The position numbers and the translations under genes were made by a program. Shown one piece after another: positions 26,656 through 36,888 of a DNA stretch of 60,927 nucleotides (position 1 is the stretch's first letter; every line of letters starts with the position of its first letter). The notes beneath the pieces are model-generated. The model made no database searches and was not told the DNA's origin. It worked only from the letters and a program-made list of their open reading frames with translations. The stretch comes from a bacterium (GTDB taxonomy: Bacteria > Vulcanimicrobiota > Xenobia > Xenobiales > JADMJV01). Location of the stretch: assembly GCA_018780265.1 (NCBI GenBank), contig JADMJV010000002.1, positions 1 to 60,927 on the forward strand. Direction: 5' to 3'.

Positions 26656-28043
26656 GGCAGCCCCCTGGTCCACTCAAGAATCGTCGAGTCGGGGAACAGA
26701 CCCACCGCAAAACAAAGTCCGACCAGTGGTAACAAAGCAGCCCACTCCATTTCTGTCACGTCCGAATGCTGCAGCCCCGCTTGACCAGGGCCATTCCAGG
26801 CACCTTGATAGAAGCGCAACCCGTACCACGCCGCCAGCACGACGCCCAAGGAAGCCAGCACGGCCATGGACCAGCTGGCTTGATAAACTCCCAGCAACAT
26901 AGCCAGTTCGGCTGGGAACGAGCAAAGACCGGGGCAACCCAACGAAGCCATAGCCAACACCAGCGCCAAGGAGGCCAACCTGGGAAGACTCTGGGCCAGC
27001 CCGCTCAGTTGTTTCAATTCAGAGGTAAATCCGCGATTTTCAAGGGCCGCCAGTACCAAAAACAAACCTCCGGTGGCGCAACCGTGGCTGAACATCTGCA
27101 ATATAGCGCCAGTCTCGCCGGCCGCACCTCCGCTCACCACGGCCAGCGTGACCAGACCCAGGTGGGAGAGACTGGAATAGGCGAGAATGCTGCGCAGGCA
27201 GGGGGCACCCAGAGCGCAGGAAGCCCCGTGCAACAGACTGACCAGAGCCAGACCACCCAGAATTGGAGCGAAGTGCCCGGTGGCCAGCGGAAAAACCCCC
27301 ACCAATACGCGGATGAGTCCATAAACTCCCGCCTTGGACATAGCACCCGCCACCACCGCCACCACCGGTGCCGGCGCTGACCGGTACAGGTCGACCTGCC
27401 ATCCGTGCAGCGGAAAAACCGGCAGCTTCACCAGGAAGGCCAGCGCGAACAGCCAGAACAGCGAAATTTGCACCTCGGCCGGCAAGTTGGCCAGTTGGCT
27501 GAACTGCAGACCGTTGCCCGCAGTTTGGTAGCCGAGCGCCAGCACACCCAGCAGCATGGGCAAACTGCCCACCAGGGTATACAGAAAGAACTTAAGAGCG
27601 GCGGGGCGGCCTCTCTCACCGCCCCAGCGGGAGGTCAGCAACAGAGTGGGCAGCAGCATCAACTCGAAAAACACGTAGAAAAGACCGATGTTGTCCGAGA
27701 CAAATAGTCCCTGAAGCGAGGCCATCAACCACAAAAGATGTCCGCAGTATTCGCTACGCCTCTCCAGGCCGGGACGCAAAACGCAAAGAGAGCAAAGCGT
27801 AAGCAAGGGGGTCAGGGCCAGCATGGCCACTCCAGCCGGGTGCAGCGCCAGATCGAAATTGATTCCCAACTGAGGAATCCACCGATAACTGACGGGTGGG
27901 GCCGGATTGAGCAGCAAAGACAGCCCCTGCAGGAAGGACATGAAACAGACCAGTCGCGCCCAGGCGGGAGCGCCTCGGTCCCGCATCTGATAGCAGAGCA
28001 GCGCGCCGACGATGGGCAAAAGAATCAGGGCGGGTAACGTCAT
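26652..28043 (-). CDS. nuoM: NADH-quinone oxidoreductase subunit M
   Basis: A 463-residue proton-pumping subunit. Family segments: FYVFFELMLLPTLLL (with the conserved Glu), FLVKLPVFPLHGWQVDLYRSAPAP and LRSILAYSSLSHLGLV. Slightly shorter than E. coli NuoM (509), mainly at the C-terminus. The ATG overlaps the nuoL stop (ATGA). The usual lysine residues of the proton path are present. Confidence 0.96.
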   Translation of the reverse strand: MTLPALILLPIVGALLCYQMRDRGAPAWARLVCFMSFLQGLSLLLNPAPPVSYRWIPQLGINFDLALHPAGVAMLALTPLLTLCSLCVLRPGLERRSEYCGHLLWLMASLQGLFVSDNIGLFYVFFELMLLPTLLLTSRWGGERGRPAALKFFLYTLVGSLPMLLGVLALGYQTAGNGLQFSQLANLPAEVQISLFWLFALAFLVKLPVFPLHGWQVDLYRSAPAPVVAVVAGAMSKAGVYGLIRVLVGVFPLATGHFAPILGGLALVSLLHGASCALGAPCLRSILAYSSLSHLGLVTLAVVSGGAAGETGAILQMFSHGCATGGLFLVLAALENRGFTSELKQLSGLAQSLPRLASLALVLAMASLGCPGLCSFPAELAMLLGVYQASWSMAVLASLGVVLAAWYGLRFYQGAWNGPGQAGLQHSDVTEMEWAALLPLVGLCFAVGLFPDSTILEWTRGLP

Positions 28044-29899
28044 TGCGGGCCTCCTTGTGAGGAAAAAGCTACCAGACCGAAGACGAACAATGCCAACAAA
28101 CCGGTGGAAGCCAGCACGGCCACGACATACAGACGCAGACTACCGCCCTGCAGTTGGCACAAAACCGTGGAGGTGCCCAACATACTGCGCCTTACCAGGT
28201 CAGGGGCCAATTGGGAAAAGACCGGGTCGATTTTGGCCGAAAAGGCATCGGCCAGGTTTCGAATTTGCGCAGCCAGCGCTTTGTAGAGCCCGTCGATGGT
28301 CTCGCAGGCGCGCAATAAGGTCTCTAATCCGGGCGGAACCAGCGTGGCTGCCCCTTTGCGGTGAGCTGCCCAGGCCACCGCCAGCCCCACCAGACCAACC
28401 GCAATGGCCACAGCCTGCAGGGCAACTCCCTCGTGGGCTGCCCCCGGAATCACCTGGATGTCAGCCATCAAATCGTGCCCGCCAAACCCGGCCGTGACCG
28501 TAGCCAGGCTCAGCACTGCCAGAGGCCAGGTCATCGACGAGCCGGGATGATGAAGGTCCGTCTCGCCCTGTTGAGGAGCCCAGAAGGTAAGCACGTAGGC
28601 CCTGCCCGTATAATAGGCGGTGAGCAAAGCCGTAGCGATGCCAACTCCCCAAAGCATGGCGTGGTCGGGATTGGGAGCGTCGAAGGTCGACATCAATATC
28701 GCTTCTTTAGAGAAGAAGCCTGCCAGCGGAGGAACGCCGGCCAGCGCCAGCGAGCCGATCAGAAAGGCCAGTTGAGTTCCGAACATCTTCTTGCCCAACC
28801 CACCCATGCGCCGGATGTCTTGCTCACCGTGCATGGCGTGAATCACGACGCCCGCCGTCAAAAACAGCAGGGCTTTAAAGAAGGCGTGCGTGACCAGATG
28901 GAAGATGGCCGCCCCGTAGGCTCCCACTCCCGCCGCCATAAACATGTAACCCAACTGGCTCATGGTGGAATAGGCCAGAATCCTCTTTAAATCGTTCTGG
29001 ACCACAGCACACAGCGCTGCCAGTAGAGCCGTCATGGCTCCGAAGATGGCCACGATGGGCATCAGATCGGAGGCCGCCATCCCGGTATTGAAGAGTGGTG
29101 CACAGCGCACCACCAGGTAGACGCCCGCGGTCACCATGGTAGCGGCGTGAATCAGGGCCGAAACGGGTGTAGGACCTTCCATGGCGTCGGGTAACCAGGT
29201 ATGGAATGGCAATTGAGCAGACTTGGCATAGGCCCCCACCAGCAGCAGTGCCCCTGCAATGAAGACGTCAGGACCCAGCAACTTCAGTTTCTCGGGTTGC
29301 AAGAAGGTGGCGAAGTCGGCCGATCCCGTGCGCGAGACGATCAGGCAGAGCGCCAACATCAACCCCACGTCGCCAACCACGTTCATCAAAAATGCTTTGC
29401 GTGCCGCAGACACTGCCGACGGTTTAGACCGGTAGAAGCCGATCAAGGAGTAAGAGGCATATCCCACGCCCCCCCAGCCCACCAGCAAAAAGCCCATGTT
29501 GTTGGCCATGACCAGGCATACCATGGTGGCCACAAAGAGGTTGAGACTGGCAAAGAATCGACCGTAGTCGTCTTCTTCGGACATATAGCCCATCGAATAA
29601 CAATGAATCAAAAAGGCCACGCCGGTCACGGTACATAGCATGATGACGCTGAGGTTGTCCACTTGAGCGGCGACATCGAGACCCGAAACTCCGGGGATCA
29701 CCAGCCAGTTGGCCAGTTTTGATTGAAAAGCCCCCCGCTCTTGAACCAGGTACCACTGCTGTGCGGCCGCCACGAAGGCAGCCAGGATTGCCAGGCTGCC
29801 TAAGGCACCGGTGGCCGTCTTGCCCAGATTCTTGTAGTGAGTGGCGCAGAGCAAAGAGCCCAGCAGTGGAAAGGCCAGTACCAGCCAGATTGAGTCCAT
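28040..29899 (-). CDS. nuoL: NADH-quinone oxidoreductase subunit L
   Basis: A 619-residue pump subunit, full length. Segments AKSAQLPFHTWLPDAMEGPT, SALIHAATMVTAGVYLVVR and LKRILAYSTMSQLGYMFMA are diagnostic. The C-terminal 100 residues carry the lateral helix and a last membrane segment that bind the other antiporter subunits. Starts two bases after nuoK. Confidence 0.97.
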   Translation of the reverse strand: MDSIWLVLAFPLLGSLLCATHYKNLGKTATGALGSLAILAAFVAAAQQWYLVQERGAFQSKLANWLVIPGVSGLDVAAQVDNLSVIMLCTVTGVAFLIHCYSMGYMSEEDDYGRFFASLNLFVATMVCLVMANNMGFLLVGWGGVGYASYSLIGFYRSKPSAVSAARKAFLMNVVGDVGLMLALCLIVSRTGSADFATFLQPEKLKLLGPDVFIAGALLLVGAYAKSAQLPFHTWLPDAMEGPTPVSALIHAATMVTAGVYLVVRCAPLFNTGMAASDLMPIVAIFGAMTALLAALCAVVQNDLKRILAYSTMSQLGYMFMAAGVGAYGAAIFHLVTHAFFKALLFLTAGVVIHAMHGEQDIRRMGGLGKKMFGTQLAFLIGSLALAGVPPLAGFFSKEAILMSTFDAPNPDHAMLWGVGIATALLTAYYTGRAYVLTFWAPQQGETDLHHPGSSMTWPLAVLSLATVTAGFGGHDLMADIQVIPGAAHEGVALQAVAIAVGLVGLAVAWAAHRKGAATLVPPGLETLLRACETIDGLYKALAAQIRNLADAFSAKIDPVFSQLAPDLVRRSMLGTSTVLCQLQGGSLRLYVVAVLASTGLLALFVFGLVAFSSQGGPQ

Positions 29900-29901
29900 A
29901 G

Positions 29902-30264
29902 CTACCCTTTCAACTCCGAAAGTTCATCGGCGTCGACCTGCCTGCGTGTTCGGAAAATCGCAATAATAATCGCCAATCCCACCACGGCCTCGGCGGCGGC
30001 GATGGTCATGACCAGAAAGACAAAGATGGCCCCGTCTGTTGCCGCGCCCAGGTTGGACGACGGAGCCAGTTCGGCCGAATTGGGCAAAACCTCCGGCAGA
30101 AAGGGCGAGTAGCGAGCAAAAGTGGCAAAAGCCAGATTGGCCGCATTCAGCATCAACTCGATGCACATAAACATAATCAGTGGGTTCCGCCGGATGGCCA
30201 CACCGGCTGCGCCCAAACCGAATAACACGGCGCTGAGCAGAAGAGTAAGGTGGGCCTCAGTCAC
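29902..30264 (-). CDS. nuoK: NADH-quinone oxidoreductase subunit K
   Basis: A 120-residue subunit with three membrane helices and the conserved Glu in [16 protein letters not shown] and in [11 protein letters not shown]. NuoK is usually about 100 residues; here an extra loop of about 15 residues ([18 protein letters not shown]) accounts for the difference. I chose the GTG at 30264 because GGAGG lies nine bases upstream; it overlaps the nuoJ end by eight bases. Confidence 0.95.
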   Translation of the reverse strand: MTEAHLTLLLSAVLFGLGAAGVAIRRNPLIMFMCIELMLNAANLAFATFARYSPFLPEVLPNSAELAPSSNLGAATDGAIFVFLVMTIAAAEAVVGLAIIIAIFRTRRQVDADELSELKG

Positions 30265-30778
30265 GCGAAGGCCCTCCCCGATCCAGGTCGCGAAGTCGCC
30301 GATGCCCCAGCAGCACGACACCGATCAATGCCACCAGTAAAACAAAAGCAGTACCTTCAAAAGCGAAGACGTACTTACCAAAGAGCTCGACGGCAAATTC
30401 TCGAAGCCCTCCCCCACAGGCTTGAGCGGAAGAGCTGGCCAGATTTGCCACTCGAGTCGTGGCCATCAGAGTCCCGCCAACCATACTGGCCACAACAACG
30501 CCGGTGAGCCGATAGGAGTCCGTCCATTTGGTTTTCATTTCATCTTCGGGGGCCAACACTGTTACGGCAAAGAGGAACACAACCATAATGGCACCGGCGT
30601 AAACCAACACCTGGGCTGCTCCCAAAAAATGGAACGACATGAGCAAATAAAGAACGGCCACGCAGAGCAAGTTGCAGGTAAGATAGAGTGCAGAGTGGAC
30701 CGCCTGCGCGCTAAACACGACACCCAATCCGCTCAGGACCGCCAATAGAGCCACAATGCTCTTGGCCACCAGAATCAT
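30257..30778 (-). CDS. nuoJ: NADH-quinone oxidoreductase subunit J
   Basis: A 173-residue subunit with five membrane helices, including the conserved stretch [19 protein letters not shown] of helix 3. The ATG at 30778 overlaps the nuoI stop (TGATG). Confidence 0.95.
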   Translation of the reverse strand: MILVAKSIVALLAVLSGLGVVFSAQAVHSALYLTCNLLCVAVLYLLMSFHFLGAAQVLVYAGAIMVVFLFAVTVLAPEDEMKTKWTDSYRLTGVVVASMVGGTLMATTRVANLASSSAQACGGGLREFAVELFGKYVFAFEGTAFVLLVALIGVVLLGHRRLRDLDRGGPSRD

Positions 30779-31356
30779 CAATGCGACGCCTTTCCGCTGG
30801 GACCGGCCCGGTGACCCTGACCCACGGCCGCGGCCGAGGTTGACGATCCGTCAAAGGCGCCCTCCTGAGGTGTGGGGGGTTGGGCGTCCCAGGCCACGGT
30901 AGATCCCAAAGTTGACTTGCCCGACTCCTCCAGCAACTCGTGCTTATGAATCAGCAGGGACTCACGGGTGTAGCCGGCTATGGCCGTATTGTTTTCGAGA
31001 GTAATGGCATTGGTGGGACAGGCAAATTCGCAATGGCCGCAATAGATACAGCGCAGCAGATCGACGTCAAATACTTTGGCGTGGCGTTCGCCAGCCGAAA
31101 CCTTGTTGTCCGGCGTGTTCTCCTCCGGCTCGATATAGATGGCTCCGGCCGGGCACGTCCCCTGACAGAGAAGACAGCCGACGCAGCGCTCCAAGCCATC
31201 CTGATAACGATGCAAAACGTGACGGCCCCGAGTTCGGGCCGAAAACTGGCGTTTGTTTTCGGGGTAGGTGATGGTCACCGGCTTCTGCAGCATGTTGCGA
31301 AAGGTAATGCTCAGCCCTTTGCCTAGCGCAATCAAGTCACTGATCACTTCATCCAC
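30778..31356 (-). CDS. nuoI: NADH-quinone oxidoreductase subunit I
   Basis: A 192-residue iron-sulfur subunit with two 4Fe-4S motifs, CVGCLLCQGTCP and CIYCGHCEFACP, which hold clusters N6a and N6b. The last 40 residues are a low-complexity tail without known role. The start is a GTG; a GGGGAGAAGG sequence precedes it. An 86-base gap separates it from nuoH, the longest in the operon. Confidence 0.96.
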   Translation of the reverse strand: MDEVISDLIALGKGLSITFRNMLQKPVTITYPENKRQFSARTRGRHVLHRYQDGLERCVGCLLCQGTCPAGAIYIEPEENTPDNKVSAGERHAKVFDVDLLRCIYCGHCEFACPTNAITLENNTAIAGYTRESLLIHKHELLEESGKSTLGSTVAWDAQPPTPQEGAFDGSSTSAAAVGQGHRAGPSGKASH

Positions 31357-31400
31357 GATTGCACACCTTCTCCCCTCTCTGGTTTCCCCTGGACCCGTTC

Positions 31401-31414
31401 GTGAAATTTTTCAC
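31401..31414. promoter_or_regulatory. inverted repeat between nuoH and nuoI
   Basis: GTGAAA-TT-TTTCAC, six perfect bases per arm, in the only sizeable gap (86 bases) of the nuo operon. No T-run or promoter pair is evident. It may be a protein site, or an RNA structure at the 5' side of nuoI. Confidence 0.3.
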
Positions 31415-31442
31415 ACATCCCCCGGTAATCTATTGCAGACAG

Positions 31443-32600
31443 TCATGCTTGTAAAGCCTGATGTACTTTGGCGACCGGTCGCCGATTGAGCAACGAGAGC
31501 ACCACCAGGACAACCACCATCGAAAAGATCGCCAGTGTAAACTGGTAGGATTTCCAACGCAAGGCCACCCCCACGGCCGTCACGCCCAAATTGAGCAGGC
31601 CCATGGGCAGCAAGAATTGCCAACCGATGCGCATCAACTGGTCAAAGCGAAAGCGCGGGAAAGTAGCTCGCAGCCAGATGAAGACGAACATAAACATGTA
31701 GACTTTGAGCAAGAACCAGTGCGGTCCGTAAGCCAGCAAGCGAAAGAACAACCCCTGAGAGGCATCCACGAGAAGGCCGCCGGGACCTCCCAAAAAGACC
31801 GTCGTGGCCACCGAGCTGACCGTGAACATGTTGACGTACTCCGCCATAAAAAACATGGCGAACTTCATGCCGCTGTATTCGGTATGGTAGCCGGCTCCCA
31901 GCTCCTGCTCGGCCTCGGGCAGGTCAAAGGGCGCCCGGTTAACCTCGGCCACAGCCGCCGTCCAATAAAGAAGGAAAGCCACGGGCTGAGCCAGGACCAG
32001 CCAGCCTCCGTCCCCACCCCAGTAAGAAGCATCCAACTGCTGGTCAACCACCTGGCGAAACGAAAGACTGCCCACCATCAAGAGTGGACTGATCAGAGCC
32101 GTTCCCAGCGCAAGTTCATAGGATATCAGTTGGGCACTCGAACGAATGGCCCCCAGCAGGGCATACTTGTTGCTGCTGGCCCAGCCCCCCAAAATAATCC
32201 CATATACACCCAACGAACTGATGCCCAACAGGTAGAGCACGCCGATACTGGGGTCTGATACCCACGGCTCCAGCCAATATTCACCCACTTTGATTGGCGC
32301 CTTATCGATAGGGATCACGGCATAGGCGCTGAGCGCCACCACCAGGGAGATCATCGGAGCCAGCACAAACAGAAAAGTCTTGGCTTCCCTGGGCTGCAAC
32401 TGCTCTTTGAAGAGCAGTTTGATACCATCGGCCGCCGGTTGCAGCAATCCCCACGGCCCCACCTTATTGGGACCCAGACGCCACTGCATGCGGGCTACAA
32501 TGCGGCGTTCGCCATAGGTCATGTAGGCAAAGCCGGTGAGCAAGGCCACGATGAGAAGTATCGACTTGATGAAAACACCCAAAAAGAAGACAGCAGTCAC
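31443..32600 (-). CDS. nuoH: NADH-quinone oxidoreductase subunit H
   Basis: A 385-residue membrane subunit that forms much of the quinone chamber. Conserved ERRIVARMQWRLGPNKVGPWGLLQPAADGIKLLFKE near the N-terminus and NRAPFDLPEAEQELGAGYHTEYSGMKFA in the middle are diagnostic. The GTG start overlaps the nuoG stop (GTGA). An insertion before LYWTAAVAEVNR gives slightly more length than E. coli (325). Confidence 0.96.
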   Translation of the reverse strand: MTAVFFLGVFIKSILLIVALLTGFAYMTYGERRIVARMQWRLGPNKVGPWGLLQPAADGIKLLFKEQLQPREAKTFLFVLAPMISLVVALSAYAVIPIDKAPIKVGEYWLEPWVSDPSIGVLYLLGISSLGVYGIILGGWASSNKYALLGAIRSSAQLISYELALGTALISPLLMVGSLSFRQVVDQQLDASYWGGDGGWLVLAQPVAFLLYWTAAVAEVNRAPFDLPEAEQELGAGYHTEYSGMKFAMFFMAEYVNMFTVSSVATTVFLGGPGGLLVDASQGLFFRLLAYGPHWFLLKVYMFMFVFIWLRATFPRFRFDQLMRIGWQFLLPMGLLNLGVTAVGVALRWKSYQFTLAIFSMVVVLVVLSLLNRRPVAKVHQALQA

Positions 32601-35035
32601 GACTGGGTCACCTCCTCAGAGGCGGTCTTCTCTTCTTGTTCGGCAGGGGGTGCAGGCACGGGATGCCCACTTATCGGAACATTGCGGGCCCCACCACCGA
32701 TAGGATGATAACGATTGGCCGGACTGGGGCCGGGCGCCTGAGGCCCACCACTGCCATGCACTCGGCTTCCACCGCCGTGGTCTTGTAGAACGGGGAGTTC
32801 CATGGCCAGACGCGAGGCCATTTGACGAGGGTCGTGTTGACCGGGGACAGCCGGGGGCTGATCTCCGCTATGGATGCGAGCCACTCGCTCCACTCTAGAA
32901 CCGGTGTCTACCGCCCCCATCCAGGGAGTAGCATCGGCCCGGCGCACCGGAATGCCCGAGAGGTCGGCCCGGGGCGTGCCGATCTTGCCCTGTTGAGGAT
33001 AAGACCAGTGAACCGCCGCATCGGACTGAAAATTCCCATAGTTACTCCCCTCGTAAAGGGGATTGAGGGCACCGATTTCAGCAAAAACCTTGGGGGCCGT
33101 GGATGCTTCCCAGACCTGCCCCATGGCTTCGGCCAACTTCCAAAAAATCTGCCAGTCGGGCAGGCTTTCACCGGGCGCAGGCAGAGCCTGGCGACACAAC
33201 TGAACGGTGCCGTCCATCGAGGTCATCGTCATCACTTGCTCCACAAAACTGGCCGCGGGCAGCACCACGTCCGCCTGCTCGGTAAGCGAACTCTTGCAGA
33301 TGTCGACGGCAACCAGAAACTCCGGCTTCTTCTCCAGTCGGTCCTCGGCCACCACCAGCATGGCCTGCAACGTGTGGCTGGAGCCCGTCATCGTGGCAAA
33401 GTCGGCCCCCTGGGCGGTGGCGAAACTGCCCCAGGCAGTGGCCAGTGCCTCCTGGGCGGATTCCAATTTTTGCCAGCCCGGTCCAAACACAGGCAGCACG
33501 CCCATTTCGCGCAGTCCCACCGAGTTGGCCCCGGCCACCAGCATCAACAAACCGTGGGGCGACGACTGCAGAGCGCCCACCTGTTGGGCCAATGCCTCCA
33601 ATCCGGCCACTGGACGATCCTCGCTGAAGACAAAAACCACCTTCGAACTGCGCTTGAGAGCCCGGGCCGCTTTCTCCACATCGCTGCTGGTCGCACCCCC
33701 TGGTTCCCAAGGGCGCGGCCGGGGATGGTTGATGGCGGGTGCGCTTTCCTCGGCCAGGGAGGCATAAGCCTGACTGAGAGCCTCCAGGTCGCCGACCTGA
33801 AAATCGGCGTAAGACTGCAGCCCGCACTCACCCAGCACAATCAGCTCAGCCCCTTTGCGCAACGCCTTCTTGATACGCAAATCCAGGACCGGGTGGCTCT
33901 CCGTGGGGTCGCAATGGGCCACCACCACGGCCGTGGCGCTATCGAGCCCCTCGATTTTGGCGCTCAGCGGCAGCGGCTGTTGCTCGTGAAAAGCCAGCCC
34001 CCGCCGATGGTCCAGGTTGCCACTTCCCAACAAGCCGCGCATCAGGCGTGTGAGCAGCCAGCCACCCTCGTTGGAAAGACGAGGTCCGGCCACCGCTCCC
34101 ACTTTGTCCGCCGGGTAACGGCGCAATCCTTCGGCGGCGACCCGGAGAGCCTCGCCCCAACTGGCCGGCTCAAGCTGTCCGTTGCGACGCACCAGGGGCG
34201 TTTTCAGTCGATCGGGACTGGCGATAAACTTGTACCCATAGCGGCCTCGATCACACAGCCAGCCGTCGTCGATGGCATCGTTGCAGCGCGAACGAAAACG
34301 AGCCACCTCATAGTAGCGAACATCTACGGTGAGGTTGCAGCCCATCGAGCAATGAGTGCACACGCTGGCATAATTTTGCAGTTCCCAGGGCCGCGACTTA
34401 AACCGATAAGAACGCGCCGTCAAAGCCCCCACAGGGCAGATCTCGATGGTGTTTCCCGAAAATTGCGAATCGAAGCTGCGTCCAGGAAAAGGGCCAATCT
34501 CCGACTTGGTGCCGCGTTCGTGGATGGTCAGGCCCTCTTCCACAGCAACCTCGTGACAAAAGCGCACACAGCGCATACACATGATGCAGCGCTCCCGATC
34601 CAACACCACCTCGCGGCCCACCTGCACAGACTTGTCAAAATGGCGCTTGGTCTCTTCAAAGCGAGACTTGCCGGGGCCGTAACGCAACGTAAAATCCTGC
34701 AAATCGCATTCGCCGCCCCGGTCGCAAACCGGGCAGTCCAGAGGATGATTGATCAGAAGCAGTTCGAGAACGCCCTCGCGGGCCCGGGTGGCGGCAGCAT
34801 TGCGGGTGTGCACCACCATGCCCTCCATCACCTCCGTGGCACAGGCGGGCATAATGGGGCGCCGCTGCTGCTCCACGTCGACCAGGCAGGCACGGCAGGC
34901 CCCTACAGGTGCCAGTTTGGGGTGATAGCAGTACACAGGAATCTCTATCCCCAATTTGCGGGCGGCCTCCAGAATCAGAGTGCCCTTGGGCACCGACACC
35001 GCCTGGCCGTCGATTGTAACCGTTACGTCTGCCAT
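32597..35035 (-). CDS. nuoG: NADH-quinone oxidoreductase subunit G
   Basis: An 812-residue iron-sulfur subunit. A plant-type 2Fe-2S domain (CYHPKLAPVGACRACLV ... C), the His-Cys3 cluster HPLDCPVCDRGGECDLQ, 4Fe-4S CIMCMRCVRFC with ...CPVGAL, then the molybdopterin-oxidoreductase-like domain that opens with CTHCSMGCN. The last 90 residues are Pro/Gly-rich and poorly ordered. Starts one base after nuoF. Confidence 0.96.
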   Translation of the reverse strand: MADVTVTIDGQAVSVPKGTLILEAARKLGIEIPVYCYHPKLAPVGACRACLVDVEQQRRPIMPACATEVMEGMVVHTRNAAATRAREGVLELLLINHPLDCPVCDRGGECDLQDFTLRYGPGKSRFEETKRHFDKSVQVGREVVLDRERCIMCMRCVRFCHEVAVEEGLTIHERGTKSEIGPFPGRSFDSQFSGNTIEICPVGALTARSYRFKSRPWELQNYASVCTHCSMGCNLTVDVRYYEVARFRSRCNDAIDDGWLCDRGRYGYKFIASPDRLKTPLVRRNGQLEPASWGEALRVAAEGLRRYPADKVGAVAGPRLSNEGGWLLTRLMRGLLGSGNLDHRRGLAFHEQQPLPLSAKIEGLDSATAVVVAHCDPTESHPVLDLRIKKALRKGAELIVLGECGLQSYADFQVGDLEALSQAYASLAEESAPAINHPRPRPWEPGGATSSDVEKAARALKRSSKVVFVFSEDRPVAGLEALAQQVGALQSSPHGLLMLVAGANSVGLREMGVLPVFGPGWQKLESAQEALATAWGSFATAQGADFATMTGSSHTLQAMLVVAEDRLEKKPEFLVAVDICKSSLTEQADVVLPAASFVEQVMTMTSMDGTVQLCRQALPAPGESLPDWQIFWKLAEAMGQVWEASTAPKVFAEIGALNPLYEGSNYGNFQSDAAVHWSYPQQGKIGTPRADLSGIPVRRADATPWMGAVDTGSRVERVARIHSGDQPPAVPGQHDPRQMASRLAMELPVLQDHGGGSRVHGSGGPQAPGPSPANRYHPIGGGARNVPISGHPVPAPPAEQEEKTASEEVTQS

Positions 35036-36346
35036 TTATACCCCCGCAGCTTTCTTAGCGCCAGGTCCCACCATACAACACTTTTCCTTGATATGATGCT
35101 CATACTCTGCCTTGAAATATTTCAGGCTGCTGGACACCGGCACCGTAGCCGAGTCGCCCAGAGGGCAAAAGGTCTTTCCCAAAATGCTTTCGCACACATC
35201 TTCGAGCAGCTTCAAGTCCTCGGCACGGCCCTGGCCGTGTTCCATGCGATGCAGTATCTGCACCAGCCATTGAGTTCCTTCTCGACAGGGGGAACACTTA
35301 CCGCACGACTCCTCGTGGAAGAACTCGACCAGGTTGAGGGCTGCCGCCACCGCGCAGGTGTCTTCATCCATCACTACAATGGCCCCTGAACCGGCCATGG
35401 ACTTGACCGCCGCGATTGCTTCAAAATCGAGGGTGACCTCATAGTGCTGCTCAGGCACCAGCCAGGGGGCCGAAGCGCCTCCCGGAATGACGGCCTTGCA
35501 CTTCTTGCCATTGCGGATGCCCCCGCCAAAGTCTTCGATCAACTGCTGAAAGTTGACTTTACCCAGTTCGATCTCGTAGTTCCCCGGCTTGTTGACATGA
35601 CCCGACAGCGACACCAGGCGGGTCCCCTTGCTTTTGTCGGTCCCTAGTTTCGCGTACTCTTCGACGCCCATACGAAAGATGGCCGGCAAAGTAGCCAGCG
35701 TCTCCACATTGTTGATGACGGTGGGACAGGCGTAGAGACCGGAGACCGCCGGAAAGGGGGGCTTGAGCCGCGGGAAACCACGCTCGCCCTCCAGGCTCGA
35801 CAGCAAGGCGGATTCTTCACCACAGATGTAGGCCCCGGCACCGCGGTGGATGACGATGTCCAGTTCAAATCCACTCTTCTCGATGTTCTTGCCAAAAAGC
35901 CCGGCCCCGTAGGCCTCGTCCAGCGCCCGCTTCAAGGACAGATAGCCTTCTAGCATCTCGCCCCGAATGTAAATAAACGCCTTTTGGATACCGACGGCGT
36001 AACAGGCGATGCCGATTCCCTCCAGCAACTGATGGGGCAAAGTCTCCACGATCTCCCGGTCTTTGCATGTGCCGGGCTCGGACTCGTCACAATTTACACA
36101 AAGATATTTGGGCTTACCCAGGTTATTGGGCACAAAGCTCCACTTCATTCCGGTGGGAAAGCCTGCTCCGCCGCGCCCGCGCAGGCCCGAGGTCTTGGTC
36201 AGGTCAATCACCTCGGCGGGCTGCTTTTCCTTGAGCAACTTGAGCCAGGCGCCGTAGCCGCCCTTCTGGCGATAGCCTTGGAGGGTGCCGATATCTTGGA
36301 CGTCCCGCCAATCGAAAATTACACGTTTTTCCTTAGGATGCGGCAT
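35036..36346 (-). CDS. nuoF: NADH-quinone oxidoreductase subunit F
   Basis: A 436-residue NADH- and FMN-binding subunit. GLRGRGGAGFPTGMKW (NADH site), NCDESEPGTCKDR (FMN site), GAGAYICGEESALLSSLEG and the N3 cluster motif ESCGKCSPCREGT with a distal Cys in KTFCPLGDS are present. Starts two bases after nuoE. Confidence 0.97.
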   Translation of the reverse strand: MPHPKEKRVIFDWRDVQDIGTLQGYRQKGGYGAWLKLLKEKQPAEVIDLTKTSGLRGRGGAGFPTGMKWSFVPNNLGKPKYLCVNCDESEPGTCKDREIVETLPHQLLEGIGIACYAVGIQKAFIYIRGEMLEGYLSLKRALDEAYGAGLFGKNIEKSGFELDIVIHRGAGAYICGEESALLSSLEGERGFPRLKPPFPAVSGLYACPTVINNVETLATLPAIFRMGVEEYAKLGTDKSKGTRLVSLSGHVNKPGNYEIELGKVNFQQLIEDFGGGIRNGKKCKAVIPGGASAPWLVPEQHYEVTLDFEAIAAVKSMAGSGAIVVMDEDTCAVAAALNLVEFFHEESCGKCSPCREGTQWLVQILHRMEHGQGRAEDLKLLEDVCESILGKTFCPLGDSATVPVSSSLKYFKAEYEHHIKEKCCMVGPGAKKAAGV

Positions 36347-36348
36347 GC

Positions 36349-36879
36349 TTACTCCTTGGGCTGCCAGGAAACGTTGGCGGCAGGATATTGATCATCCCCG
36401 CGGCGCAAACGAGCAAGCAGGTCATCGACCCGCTCTTCACTGGCGTTTTCAAAAAATCGGTCGTTCACTTGCAAACACGGGGCTCCGGTGCAGGCTGCCA
36501 AACACTCGGCCCCCACCAGCGAGAACTGTCCGTCAGGAGTGGTTTCCCCCAACTTGATCTGGAGTTTCTCCTCGAGTTGCTGAATGAGCGGGCCACAACC
36601 GCACAAAAAACACGATATGGATCGGCAAATCTTGAGCACATAGCGACCCACCGGCTTGCGATGATACATATAGTAAAACGTGACCAGGGTGGCCACATCC
36701 TGAGCCGGCAAACCAAACAGTTCGGCCACCTGAGCCTGGGCGGGCTCGGGCACCCAACCCAACTCTTCCTGGATCCGGTGCAGGGCCATCAATATCGCCG
36801 ATTGAGGCTTGGGGTAGGAGGCCATCAATTCTTTGATCTCCTGCTGCAACTGAGGGCTGAGTAACTCTTGTGTAGGCAT
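36349..36879 (-). CDS. nuoE: NADH-quinone oxidoreductase subunit E
   Basis: A 176-residue 2Fe-2S subunit (cluster N1a). Ligands: CRSISC early and ECLAACTGAP later. The sequence LVTFYYMYHRKPVGRYVLKIC before the first cysteine is a NuoE hallmark. Starts nine bases after nuoD. Confidence 0.95.
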   Translation of the reverse strand: MPTQELLSPQLQQEIKELMASYPKPQSAILMALHRIQEELGWVPEPAQAQVAELFGLPAQDVATLVTFYYMYHRKPVGRYVLKICRSISCFLCGCGPLIQQLEEKLQIKLGETTPDGQFSLVGAECLAACTGAPCLQVNDRFFENASEERVDDLLARLRRGDDQYPAANVSWQPKE

Positions 36880-36888
36880 CTGACTCCT

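Noticed and set aside
32822..35389. An 855-codon open frame on the plus strand
   Set aside because: It lies antisense to nuoG and the end of nuoF, whose iron-sulfur motifs are unmistakable. Its translation is His/Arg/Gly-rich with no domain; it is a by-product of GC-rich codon use.
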